A DNA stretch of 38,949 bases from Candidatus Gracilibacteria bacterium S5_H10 (GCA_019248075.1 JAEHHG010000005.1:1-38949), one strand, 5' to 3'. Shown: positions 29,512-38,615, counted from the stretch's first letter. The notes: generated from the sequence alone by a model not told the origin. Numbers and translations: made by a program.

Positions 29512-30432
29512 TTATTTTTTCATAAAATACTTGTGTAAGATAAGGTAGGTGATGTAAGCTATTCCTCAACAAAGAACGATAAAGAGTGGATAGGTCCATT
29601 TTCGATTTTCTGGTCAAGTCATCATGCTTCGTTCGGACATTCCTCCAATACCAGCAATCAGGGTCAATGGCATGAAAATAGAGTTGATAAAAGTAAGTCT
29701 TGTTATACTTTTGTTACTTTTGATACCGATGAATGTGTTGTATGCACTTAATAGTGAATCGTTTTTTTCCATCAATGCATTGATAGTTCTTGTAATTTTG
29801 GAAAGTTTTGATTTAAGGTCGTTGTAATAGGTAGCAAGATGCTTTTCATGGAATTTTTGTATGTGATGTATAAGTTCATCCATGATCTCTTCCTGTGAAA
29901 GAAAATTATGTTTTACAAAAATTTTATTAAGATCTTCGTTGATCAGATCGTCAATGACATTTTCTTCTCTTTTGTTGATATTCATTTGGATATCCAAAAG
30001 TTTTTGTGAAGAGACAGCTAATGATTTTAATGTCTTATCATAGAATCCATCTATGATCTTGTACAGGATATAGTATGGCGATGTTTTATATGAATCATCG
30101 ATTTCTTTTGTTTCTTTTTTCATTTTTTCGAAGATGTCATTCATTTTCGTTGATTCTAATCCTGTAGTCGTGATGATTAGGTTCTCTCCGATAATAACAT
30201 CCATTTCATTGAAGGTATATCTATGTTCTGCAGTTAAATATTTGGTGAATGTCATTGCTACAAAAAAATGATCGTTGCTCGTATCTATTTTAGATTGAGC
30301 GTTGATATCCAAGATATCTTCTATGATCATTTCATGTAAATGATATTTTTTGCTTATTGTATCAATCACTGTTTTGTCAGGTTCGCTAATGCATATCCAT
30401 TTCGTTTTTCCTATTTGTTGCTCTTTTTTCAT
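29512..30432 (-). CDS. corA: CorA-family divalent cation transporter
   Basis: This 306-residue protein has the CorA layout: a soluble alpha/beta N-terminal domain, a long helix (FLSQEEIMDELIHHIQKFHE and the following KLSKITRTINALMEKNDSLL) and two C-terminal membrane helices. Canonical CorA ends its first membrane helix with YGMN; here the motif is AGIGGMSERSMMTGPENRKW. GMS-type variants occur in divergent CorA relatives, so ion selectivity may differ from magnesium. The end of the second helix is YLILHKYFMKK. TGA glycines at 29614 and near 29562. It is 61 bases upstream of the secreted-protein start on the same strand, so the two may be co-transcribed. Confidence 0.88.
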
Positions 30433-30790
30433 TTCTTATGATGAGAAAGTAAATATTCAATAAGGCTATATTCGGCTTAATTATACTTTGAAATTGTTTT
30501 TTTGTCAAATTTTCTTCCTCTTTTTTGCTTTTTGATAACTAATGGTTTTCAAAAAACACTAAAAAATATTTATTGTAAATAGTAAAACAGGTATTTCCCT
30601 GTTTTTCTATAAAAAATCTTTTACGCTGACCTCATTTCTTGATTTCTTTTCTTTCGATGAATATACTTATAGTACACAAACAACTACAAAATGATCAATA
30701 CTTCGCAATAAACTGATAAATGCTCATGTTGTTCGCGATAAAATAATCACTTTATCAATTCATCATTTTATCATTTTATCATTAGTCATT
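30433..30790. other. Gene-free spacer with a hairpin and a CTTCGCGATAAA-type tract
   Basis: These 358 bases separate divergent genes. AAAACAGG/CCTGTTTT at 30584-30605 forms a short hairpin that looks like a stray terminator. From 30701 to 30789 the DNA is a degenerate repeat tract (CTTCGCAATAAACTGATAAA, TTCGCGATAAAATAATC, then several TTTATCA/TTCATCA units) reaching almost to the next ATG. No credible reading frame. Confidence 0.55.
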
Positions 30791-31222
30791 ATGGAAAACT
30801 TTAACGCAAAATTATCATCTGAATCAGTTCGTCATGTAAACACATTGATCCAAAAAATTGAAAGTGTTTGCAAGGATATCGAAAAAGGTCTTGCTCAATG
30901 TTTTGAGCTCAGCGGAGATTCAGTAGCTCAATATAGTGTAACTACTGCAGCAAAAGTAGATTCTGAATTTGTAAATGTTGTTATCGACAACATTACTAAA
31001 ATCAAACTTCATCTTGAAGATCTTAAAAAAGCATTGAATACAAAAGTGATTACTGATGTTGAAAAGATTATCGGTTCACTTCAAGATACTTCTGCTACAT
31101 TACAGACGTTTTTGTTGGCAAACAATTTCAATAATAATACATTTCAGCTCCCTGTAATGGAAATCCAAGCGACTATTGATCAAATTTTTGAAGAAGTGAG
31201 TCTAGTAGAAGAATACGCCTAA
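30791..31222 (+). CDS. Small helical hypothetical protein (143 aa)
   Basis: This soluble protein is almost entirely helical, with heptad-like spacing: VRHVNTLIQKIESVCKDIEK, INNITKIKLHLEDLKKALN-type stretches and VMEIQATIDQIFEEVSLVEE. It lacks a signal peptide and any TGA codon, and its codon choice (GAA, AAA, GCT, GTT, few rare codons) suggests good expression. The bundle-like pattern resembles small secreted or scaffold helical-bundle proteins, but I assign no family. It stands alone with its own strong terminator. Confidence 0.75.
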   Translation: MENFNAKLSSESVRHVNTLIQKIESVCKDIEKGLAQCFELSGDSVAQYSVTTAAKVDSEFVNVVIDNITKIKLHLEDLKKALNTKVITDVEKIIGSLQDTSATLQTFLLANNFNNNTFQLPVMEIQATIDQIFEEVSLVEEYA

Positions 31223-31252
31223 AGTAAGCGGTCTTTACAAATATATTTACTG

Positions 31253-31287
31253 AAAAAATCCCGCGGTATATCCGAAGGGATTTTTTT
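31253..31287 (+). terminator. Rho-independent terminator of the 30791 gene
   Basis: ATCCC (31258-31262) pairs with GGGAT (31277-31281), with an inner CGG/CCG pair set, flanked by A6 and T7 runs. Confidence 0.85.
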
Positions 31288-31704
31288 GTTTCTCGGAATC
31301 CGTATTCTAACTAAATTACATCATTCCAGTGTCACGGTTTGTACCTGGAATCCATATTTTTTTGTTCCGTGGAGGTACTTTTGTTTGGCTACAAAAAATC
31401 TTCTTATTTTTTGGGCGCTTCGCCCCAAACCCCGATTCACTTTTTGCCATTGCTGCAAAAAGTAAACAAAAAAATCTAGCCAGATACAATACTCAGGACA
31501 GATACTTATTGAACACCTTATCTACCAACTCGCCTCCGTCCCACCTATGGCGGGACCCACTCCTTCTCGTTTTGCTAAAATGCTTCGTCATTGGACATAT
31601 TACTATTTCGTGGCGTGTATCTGGCATTGTAGTTTAGTTTTTGAAATACTGGTAAAAAGAAAAAGCGGAAATTCTCCGCTTTTTTATTTTTTGATTTTGC
31701 TTCT
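31288..31704. repeat. GC-richer repeat cluster between convergent genes
   Basis: This spacer is clearly richer in G+C than its surroundings from about 31360 to 31630. It contains TTGGGCG/CGCCCCAA (31411-31428), ACTTTTTG/CAAAAAGT (31439-31463), a GTCCC-ACC...GGCGGGAC hairpin near 31537-31556, and ATCATTCCAG-like ends near 31320. The ACTTTTTG hairpin also occurs at 15604. No protein motif can be read in any frame; I take it as a composite of non-coding repeats. The last part holds the terminator of the following minus-strand gene. Confidence 0.6.
31661..31686. terminator. Terminator of the S1-fused ATPase gene
   Basis: AAAAGCGGA (31661-31669) and TCCGCTTTT (31675-31683) form a 9-bp stem with T-runs on both strands, about 20 bases beyond the stop at 31705. 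Confidence 0.75.
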
Positions 31705-34686
31705 TTATTTCTGGCTTCGAACGACTTTTTGTTCACCGTTGATTTCTTTGAATTCTTTGGCTTTGACTTTGATCTTATCGCCGATGTTATAATATTTTTT
31801 CCATTCGACTCATGCAGGAGCGATGATGAAATTTTTGTGCAATAATCCTTCTACTCATTTTACGGTAACGAACATTCCGTAATTGTAACTGAGTTTGATA
31901 TATCATTCATATTCTTGTCCTATCTTTATATCTTTGATAGTGAATCCGGTTTCATTGTTGCTTGGTATTTTTTCCGGAGCAAACGAAGCTGTTGTTTTAC
32001 TCGGAGCTGTTGTTGATTTCTCTGATTCTGCTGGTTTTGTCTGTGCAGGAAGTGTTTTTTCTATTTTTGCAATGTTTGGACAAAACTTCAAATAATTTTG
32101 TGTTTTGATTCCTGCCTGTTGGTAAATAGATTCCAACTGCTGCAAGGCATCGTTTTTATTCCCTATCCAAATCATCAAAGGACCACCATTGTTTTCTATT
32201 TGAATAGTTTGATGCTGATAAATGTCGACATGTACAGGAACTTCTTTTTCTCCAAAGCTTACTTTTCCTCCTTTGGCATATTTGTTATTTGCTTGATCTT
32301 CCAGTCATTTTGGTTTTGTATACCAGATCGCTTTGTGGGCAAAGTATTCTGTATCAAAAATGATTGCATCAGGTTCTACTCCATCAATGGCAAATTCAGT
32401 GAAATACGATGTGTGCTGTTCTACAAAGAGATCATGCAGATTTTCTAATTCTTCTTCGTTTATCCCCAATGATTCTAATCTTGCTTTTTCCATGATTTTT
32501 TCTTGTACGGAAAATGTCTTGTTGGATCGTGCAGTCATCAATTTTTCTAGCTGAGTCCTCTCCATTGCGTATCTTTGTCTTGATTGTTTTCTGATCTTGT
32601 CGATTAATTCGAGTGATCATTCGCCGATGAGGTTTGGTGGCAATGTTTTGGTGCTAAACGGGTCGGAGGAGATTCCGTCGATCATTAGTCTGGTATATGT
32701 TGTATATTTTGGTAGTGAAATTAAATCATTTACGGAAACCATTCCTTTGAATTGTCCTGTGATGACATCAGCATCATCTTTACCTACGGTAAATGCTATC
32801 GTTGTTCCTACGTTTCCAAAAATCGCATCTTTTATACTCTCCAAAAGCTGTGAGGTATATTGGTTGGCTACAATCAATGATAATTTATATTTTCTTGCTT
32901 CTGAAAGAATTGTCACGAATGATTCTGATGCAAAGTTTTGGAACTCATCGATATAGAGATAGAAATCCCTTCTTTGATGTACAGGAATATCTGCTCTGGA
33001 CATAGCATCGATCTGAAATTTTGTCACTAATAATGATCCAATCATGTTCGCATTATCTTCTCCGATCCTTCCTTTACTCAAATTCACTAGGATAATTTTT
33101 CCTTCATCCATCGCTGTTCTCAAGTTGAGTTTCGTTCTTGGTTGCCCAAAAATATTTCTGACTAATTTGGACGAAAGAAACTGTCCTACTTTATTGGTTA
33201 TCGGAGATATCGCTTCATCCCTTTGTTTGTCGTTCCATTTATTAAATTCTGATGTCCAGAATTTCAAAACGACAGGATCTTTTATGCAGGAGATAACTTC
33301 TTCACGAAAAGTCTTGTCCGTAAGTACTCTGAGGATGTGCATCAGTGTAGCGTTAGGATAATCTACGAGCGATATTACTACATTCCTCAAGATATATTCT
33401 AATCTTGGTCCTCGACTATTTTCAAATAATTTGTTGAATGTTGAAACGACTCCTGAAGCCACAAGATTTTTTTCTTCTTCAGTGTTTGCTTGTAATAGAT
33501 TAAATCCTATCGGAAAATCGGCATCTGCAACATCAAACAAAATAACGTCATTGATTCTATTTGTCGGGATGTGTTCAAGGACGGAATCGACTAATTCTCC
33601 ATGCGGATCCAATAAACACAATCCGTTTCCAGCTTTCATATCACTGATAATCATGTTGCTGAGAAAAACTGATTTACCTGTACCTGTTTTACCGACAATA
33701 TACATGTGTCTGAATTTATCTTCTTTTTTGATTCCAAATGTTATTTTTTCTCCTCTATAATCAGTGTTTCCTAGGATTGTAAGATCTTTTACGTCAGTAT
33801 TTTTGCTTGTAGGCAAATTTGTTGGGTAAGGCAGTTTTCTATATGGTGTATATTCTAATCCTTTATTGAAGTTTTCTATAGTCGGAATGTGAAAGAAATT
33901 TTCCGCTTGTGCATGAGCCATTCCGTGAAATCATTCAGATGTCTTTATTTTTATCTTTCCATTGGAAATAAACGGCGCAAATGCTGCAACGATATTTTTT
34001 TTGAGTGTCTCTTTTGTGTATTGATCTTTGCTTACAACTCTATAACTAAATGATCCAAATATCTCTGGTTTTTCTTCAACAGTTTTTTCTGCTGTTGTGC
34101 CGTCGGGATTTTTCTTTTTTGGTTCTCGGATTCGTTTGAAAATTTTGCTGAGATATTGTAAAAAATCTTTTTTGAGTCAGAACGTATACGTAAAATATAT
34201 ATCAAGCCTAGATTGTATATCTACCATGTTGTATAGTGCAAAGATTCCGTTCATCGGATCCATATACATTCCTCATCTTGTGAATTCATCTTTGTTGAGT
34301 ATTTTTCCTTCTTTGGAAAAATGGATCCACTCTCTTTTTTGTGGTATGGAAACAGGCTTTTCTAGCTCTATAAGATCTGAAGTGGGGTAGCTTGTGTAGA
34401 AAGTATTTTCAAAATAGTTTTTGAAGTCTTTTGGTACGCCGACATATAATTTGATCGAAGAAGAATTTCCGCTTATCATGAAAATGATCTTCTTCTGTTT
34501 GAGACTGATAATATTTTTGCTCACGGTATCTCGATGATTGACACCACGATCATTGTCTTTGAATGGTTTTATATGAAAAAAAACATACTCTGTTGCGTGA
34601 CTTGTTGTCGTCGGTGCAGTTTTCTTTTGTTTTTTTCCTCATGTTCAGGCAATCATTTGGCCTAATTTCTCTGCGTGTTTTAACAT
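31705..34686 (-). CDS. VirD4/TraG-like ATPase with C-terminal S1 RNA-binding domain
   Basis: Seven TGA glycines join fragments into one 993-residue protein from ATG 34686. The N-terminal ~250 residues include a mixed alpha/beta region. The motor has DKFRHMYIVGKTGTGKS (Walker A 332-339), CLLDPHGELVDSV, VNLSKGRIGEDNANM and Walker B YLYIDEFQNF (near 579), as in the paralogue at 23877. After a helical linker (IRKQSRQRYAMERTQLEKL) and an uncharacterised region comes a Pro/Thr/Ser-rich hinge. The last ~75 residues form an S1/OB domain: IGQEYEGYIKLSYNYGMFVT, VEGLLHKN and YYNIGDKIKVKAKEF. S1 domains bind RNA or single-stranded DNA. I checked the frame codon by codon across each junction; it is continuous. 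There is no N-terminal membrane anchor. Confidence 0.85.
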
Positions 34687-34990
34687 TTTGTTTTGAAATG
34701 AACTAAAGTTCCAAAGGAAATACAGTTGAAACTGTTGGTTTATATGTTTCGTTATTATATTTAATATTATATATATTTTATTATAAAAAGCAAGTATTTT
34801 GTGATAATAAATAATGGGACAAATCCACCCTTACCCTCCTTTATCAAGGAGGGAACGTTTCTCCCTTGATAAAGGGAGATGAAGAGGGATTTGTTGGCGA
34901 GATGTTTCGTATGTATTTTAGCTTCTGTTGAATAAACATGTTTTTTACATACATTATTCATTATTTATCTTTAATTATTAATCAGTTTAC
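34687..34990. other. Gene-free spacer carrying a 76-bp repeat
   Basis: These 304 bases lie between divergent starts. The first half is very AT-rich (34740-34815, runs of TATAT). The repeat at 34819-34894 stands out by its GC content. The remainder up to 34990 shows no gene. Confidence 0.55.
34819..34894. repeat. CCCTCC-TTTATCAAGG palindromic element
   Basis: ACAAATCC (34819) and GGATTTGT (34887) bound the element. Inside are two hairpins, CCCTCCTT/AAGGAGGG (34834-34853) and CTCCCTT/AAGGGAG (34861-34878), which are also complementary to each other. Elements of this form are scattered between genes in many bacteria. Confidence 0.7.
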
Positions 34991-35754
34991 GTGTATTTGT
35001 ATAGTTTTGATCGCTTTTTCGGCTTTGATAAGGTATGTATTTTAGCTGAAAATACCAGTAAAAAAACAGTGAAAGCAGGAGATTTGCTGATAGCAGGCAA
35101 TCAATATTTTTTGGCGTTAGGAAAAACAATAGCGTTTGCTGAACAATACCAGCATTTGGAAACTGTAAAAGCTGAATTGATATATCCGCATTTTCTCAAA
35201 AAAATTCACTGGATCTTCTTCATTGGATGGTGAAAACATATTATACGACCTACAAATCTGTGATGAGACTTTTTTGTACGAATGCTATAGAAAAGCTTCT
35301 TGAACGTGAAGGAAAGGTGAAAATACTCAAAAATAAAAAATTTGAAATTTGAAATTCGAAATTTGAAATTTGAAAGGAATGACAGACTCTGATTGTCTTT
35401 CCTGATTTGTGGACAATATTCAATATGGTTCCTGCGGAACGATTAAACGATAAAGTGATAAAACCCTCTAAAGAGTCCAAGTGATGAAATGAACATATAG
35501 CGTTCTTGTCGGCGACACAGACAGAGAAGCAAAAGGATATCCATCGATGGGAAATCAAGAAGGGGATGAAATCAGTTATTATCTGTACTTATGCTGAAAT
35601 ATTTCAAGATTTTCATGACTTAAAAAAGATAATTTTCGTTGATCCTCATAAGCGATATTATGCGAATCAACAAGATCCTAGGTATAAAGTAGGAGATGTC
35701 CTTGCTCAGATAGCAAAACTCTCTTGAGTAACGATAGAAACTTTGGGTGTATAA
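34991..35754 (+). pseudogene. Damaged PriA-like primosomal protein gene
   Basis: Two frames read together as a truncated PriA. Frame A (34991, GTG) gives an N-terminal DNA-binding-type segment (VKAGDLLIAGNQYFLALGKT). Frame B, open up to TAA 35752, gives LDLLHWMVKTYYTTYKSVMR, like the PriA LxLIxWIxEYY segment, then IVFPDLWTIF, RWEIKKGMKSVIICTYAEIF and YYANQQDPRYKVGDVLAQIA, like the YKQ..PRYHARDVA stretch. The frames meet at an A7 run (35198-35204); one extra A or a -1 slip joins them. The expected Walker A region is occupied by a TTTGAAATT repeat (35339-35375, read KFEIGNSKFEIG), the DEEH box is FVDPH, and the helicase C-terminal half is absent. Likely inactive as a helicase. Confidence 0.6.
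35339..35375 (+). repeat. TTTGAAATT-type repeat inside the PriA-like frame, copy 2
   Basis: AATTTGAAATTTGAAATTCG and the following AAATTTGAAATTTGAAA keep the reading frame open only because TGA means Gly, giving a repeated KFEIG unit. Related tracts at 27541 and 37346 are intergenic. Confidence 0.75.
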
Positions 35755-35802
35755 TATTACGAAATTTACATAAATACTAATTGAATTTTTTATAATGAAA
35801 AA

Positions 35803-35858
35803 ACACCTCTCTGGAGACCAGAAGAGGTGTAAATACATGTTGAGCCGCATGTATTTTT
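35803..35858 (+). terminator. Double hairpin terminator before the pilus genes
   Basis: ACACCTCT/AGAGGTGT (35803-35810 and 35823-35830) is followed directly by AAATACATG/CATGTATTT (35831-35839 and 35848-35856) and a T-run. It ends transcription from the PriA-like region. Confidence 0.75.
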
Positions 35859-36006
35859 ATTTTTTTATTTATTTTACTATTATTGTCAAGTCTTTTTGTT
35901 TTTTTCTTTGTTTTTGGCAGATGATAAATGATTACTGATTTACTGAATTTGATAATTTTTTTTTTCTGAATATACTTAATTGTTATTTTACTTTGTATAT
36001 AATTCA

Positions 36007-36579
36007 ATGAGTGCAGGAAGATTTCATTCTAGATGGAAAATATACTTTCAATGATTGCTTGTGATACTTGGTTTGTCATTTGTAGCTTTTGGGTATATTA
36101 AGGTTGATATGTTTTTGACTAATCAAAAAATCGCAGATAAGCGTGTGACACTTCAAGATCAGACGGAGCAGTTAGATTCTTATACTTTGCTTACAGGATA
36201 CAATAAGCTTCAAGCTGTCAAAATTCTTGAAGAAAAACAGGTAAATATGCCATGGTCTGATCATATTGCTAAGATGATTGCTATGTTGGAAGATATGAAA
36301 AAAATCGATACAAGTACAACAGATACTATTGCACTTTCTGACTTTAACGTCAGTTTGGACAAAATAACGTTGAAAGGACAAGTGTCCAATTTGTTACTCT
36401 TGTATTATTCTAATACTGCCAAAGGCGTAAAATCGCTTATTGATAGATTCTCTAGCTTGGATTTTGTCCAAAATATTCGTATCCAAACCTACGATAGAGT
36501 GGGTGATAACAATTATTATGAATTTGTTTTAGAAGCTAATGTTATTAACAATGCAGGAACAGGAAGTACAGCAGAATAG
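36007..36579 (+). CDS. Type IV pilus inner-membrane assembly protein, PilN-like
   Basis: This 190-residue protein has a short cytoplasmic start (MSAGRFHSRWKIYFQ), one membrane helix (LLVILGLSFVAFGYI) and a periplasmic-side domain starting with a coiled-coil stretch (NQKIADKRVTLQDQTEQLD). The later part (DFNVSLDKITLKGQVSNLLL, then FSSLDFVQNIRIQTY) has the ferredoxin-like fold pattern of PilN/GspL-C proteins, including the LKGxVxN strand. It precedes a PilO-like gene with a 29-base overlap and then pilC, the usual order. ATG 36007 keeps the cytoplasmic N-terminus. One TGA at 36052. The stop is TAG. No PilM gene is adjacent. Confidence 0.7.
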
Positions 36580-37345
36580 TCAAATCATCGATAGATTGCT
36601 TGGAGAGCAACAGCAGACAAAGTCTACTGAAATCGATGTGCTTGCAGAAGATAATCAAGTATTGATTACGACATCAAGAGTCGTCAGTATCAGATATAGA
36701 ATTTATTTTATAGTTCTCTTGTTGGTGCTTGTGATTTTTGTAAACAATATTCTTTTGCCTGCATGGGATAAATTTCAAGCCACGAAAACTGAAGTTAGTA
36801 ATATCAATCTTCAAATTTCTAGTTTTGAAACAAAGAAATTACAATCTGAAGCTGATCAAAAACTCATTCAAAAGATCGAAGATCAGCAATCAAACATTAT
36901 CTCATGTCTCAATACACAGACAAATTGTAGTTCGATAGATCCGTCTTTGAGGACAAATTTTTCCTTTGCGAGATCGTATATTCAGCTCAATAATTTGACC
37001 GATCCAAAAATGTTTGTCAATGAAAAGATCTTGCTCGCAAATATCAATGAATATTTGCTTAGAGATCCAGTGAGCAAAATAAAAAATGGATTGATCAACA
37101 AGATCGCTATAGGAGAACCAAAACAATTTTTCTGAAATTTATTCTACGTTCCGCTTAAACTCAATATTACGTTTGATACGAAGGACGCACTTCTTTCTTT
37201 CATCGACAATGTAGAAAAAAGAGTGCTTTCTGATGCTAATTATCGTGTTTTATACAAAATCGATAAAGTTAATTATGATATAGCAAACTATGCTACACAA
37301 CAACAAGTGGATATTGATATGAATGCTTACTATTACACAGACTAA
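36551..37345 (+). CDS. Type IV pilus inner-membrane assembly protein, PilO-like
   Basis: The 264-residue protein overlaps the preceding gene by 29 bases in a different frame. It has ~55 cytoplasmic residues rich in Gln and Glu, a membrane helix (IYFIVLLLVLVIFVNNILL), a coiled coil (FQATKTEVSNINLQISSFET) and a periplasmic domain ending VDIDMNAYYYTD. Beta strands near the C-terminus (YVPLKLNITFDTKDALLSFI, VLYKIDKVNYDI) fit the PilO/GspM fold. PilO pairs with PilN to link the platform to the pilus subunits. TGA at 37133. The sequence match is weak; the assignment rests on topology and neighbours. Two Cys (ISCLNTQTNCSS) are close enough for a disulfide. Confidence 0.65.
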
Positions 37346-37441
37346 ATAATTTGAAATTTATTTATTCTCGAAGGGGACAATTTGAAATTCATAATTTAAA
37401 AACATCTTAAAAATTACATATTCAAAATTTATAATTTACTA
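37346..37441. repeat. TTTGAAATT-type AT repeat tract, copy 3
   Basis: The spacer between the PilO-like gene and pilC contains AATTTGAAATTTATTTATTC, GACAATTTGAAATTCATAAT and complements such as TATTCAAAATTTATAATTT. The GACAATTTGAAATT start matches the tract after folD at 27541. Confidence 0.65.
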
Positions 37442-37451
37442 TTTGCAAGCT

Positions 37452-38588
37452 ATGGGGGAAACAGAAAAACAAGATATACAAGAGTACCAACCAGGGCCGA
37501 TTGATAGTACAATCGTATCTGCTTTACAATCTATGGACAGAGGAAGTTTCTGATCCAAAGATAAAATTTTGTTTTTCAAAGAAGTTGCGTATTTGCTCAA
37601 TGGATGAATCTCTCTTGTCGAAGCTATGAATATCATTGGTCAGAGTTCTGACAATTATGCGCTCAAAGAGATCTCAAGAAATATTTTAGCATTTCTTCGT
37701 AGAGGAAAGAGTTTTTCGTATGCACTCAATAGACTACCTGATTATTTTGATCAGTGAGATTATACCATTGTAAAAGCTGGAGAAATGTCTTGAAATCTTC
37801 CGATGATCCTTCAGTCTTTGGCTGGTGAATATGTGTATATCAAAGACATAAAAAATAAATATATCTGAGCTTTGATCTATCCTGCAATTCTTATCGTTAT
37901 TTCTATTGTGGCTGTTTTCGCTTTGTTTTTACTTGTTTTGCCAAATATCTTTTCTATAGCAGAAAGTTTCCAAAATCTTGAATTACCATGGATAACTAGA
38001 GCACTTAATGATATTTCTGTTTTTTTCCAAACACAATGGAAAACAATTTTATGAGTGCTTATTGGACTTGGATTGTTTGGCGGAATTTTCTTTTCTACAG
38101 AAGTGTGAAAAAAAAGTCGATTTAGCTTTTTGCTTAACATCCCTATGGTCGGTAAGATGACTAAATATTTTTATATCGTAAAATTTTGCAGATATACGAA
38201 GCTTATGATGAGTGCTGGAATGAACTATATCCAAACTTTTCAGCTGCTTAGGGACATTCTATGAATTCCTGCATATACGAATATGATTGAACGTGTATTG
38301 GTAGGTTTAGGAAAATGAGAAAACATTTACAATACCTTACAATATGAAACAGATCTGATTCCTTCCGACGTATCCGTGATGATCAAGGTCGGTGAAGAAA
38401 CAGCGAATCTCTCCAATTCTTTGGACAATGTTCTCAAGATGTATGAAGAAGATCTCAATACTATTATTATGCGTTCATCCAAAATTATAGAGCCAGTGAT
38501 GCTTATCTTTGTCGGTTGAATCGTTGTAGTCATCGCTCTTTGAATCTTTGGGTTAATCCTTCAGATTATGGAAGGAGCAGGAATGTAA
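37452..38588 (+). CDS. pilC: Type IV pilus platform protein PilC/GspF
   Basis: This 378-residue integral membrane protein forms the platform that couples the pilus ATPase to pilin insertion. It has the duplicated GspF-type domain: first copy KILFFKEVAYLLNGGISLVE with LPDYFDQGDYTIVKAGEMSG, second copy VKFCRYTKLMMSAGMNYIQT with LIPSDVSVMIKVGEETANLS. Hydrophobic helices follow the first copy (LIYPAILIVISIVAVFALFL) and close the protein (MLIFVGGIVVVIALGIFGLI). At least eleven TGA codons are read as Gly, including the GG of the domain motifs. The pilB/pilT motor genes are not in the window. Confidence 0.93.
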
Positions 38589-38615
38589 AATTTAATTAAA
38601 AATTAAGAATATAGG

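Noticed and set aside
31329-31792. Plus-strand frames in the GC-rich repeat cluster
   Set aside because: They run through hairpin repeats and the terminator, show no motif and have no plausible start context.
35998-36003. TATAAT box just before the PilN-like gene
   Set aside because: It lies only four bases from the ATG and has no matching -35 box. Such hexamers are common in DNA this AT-rich.
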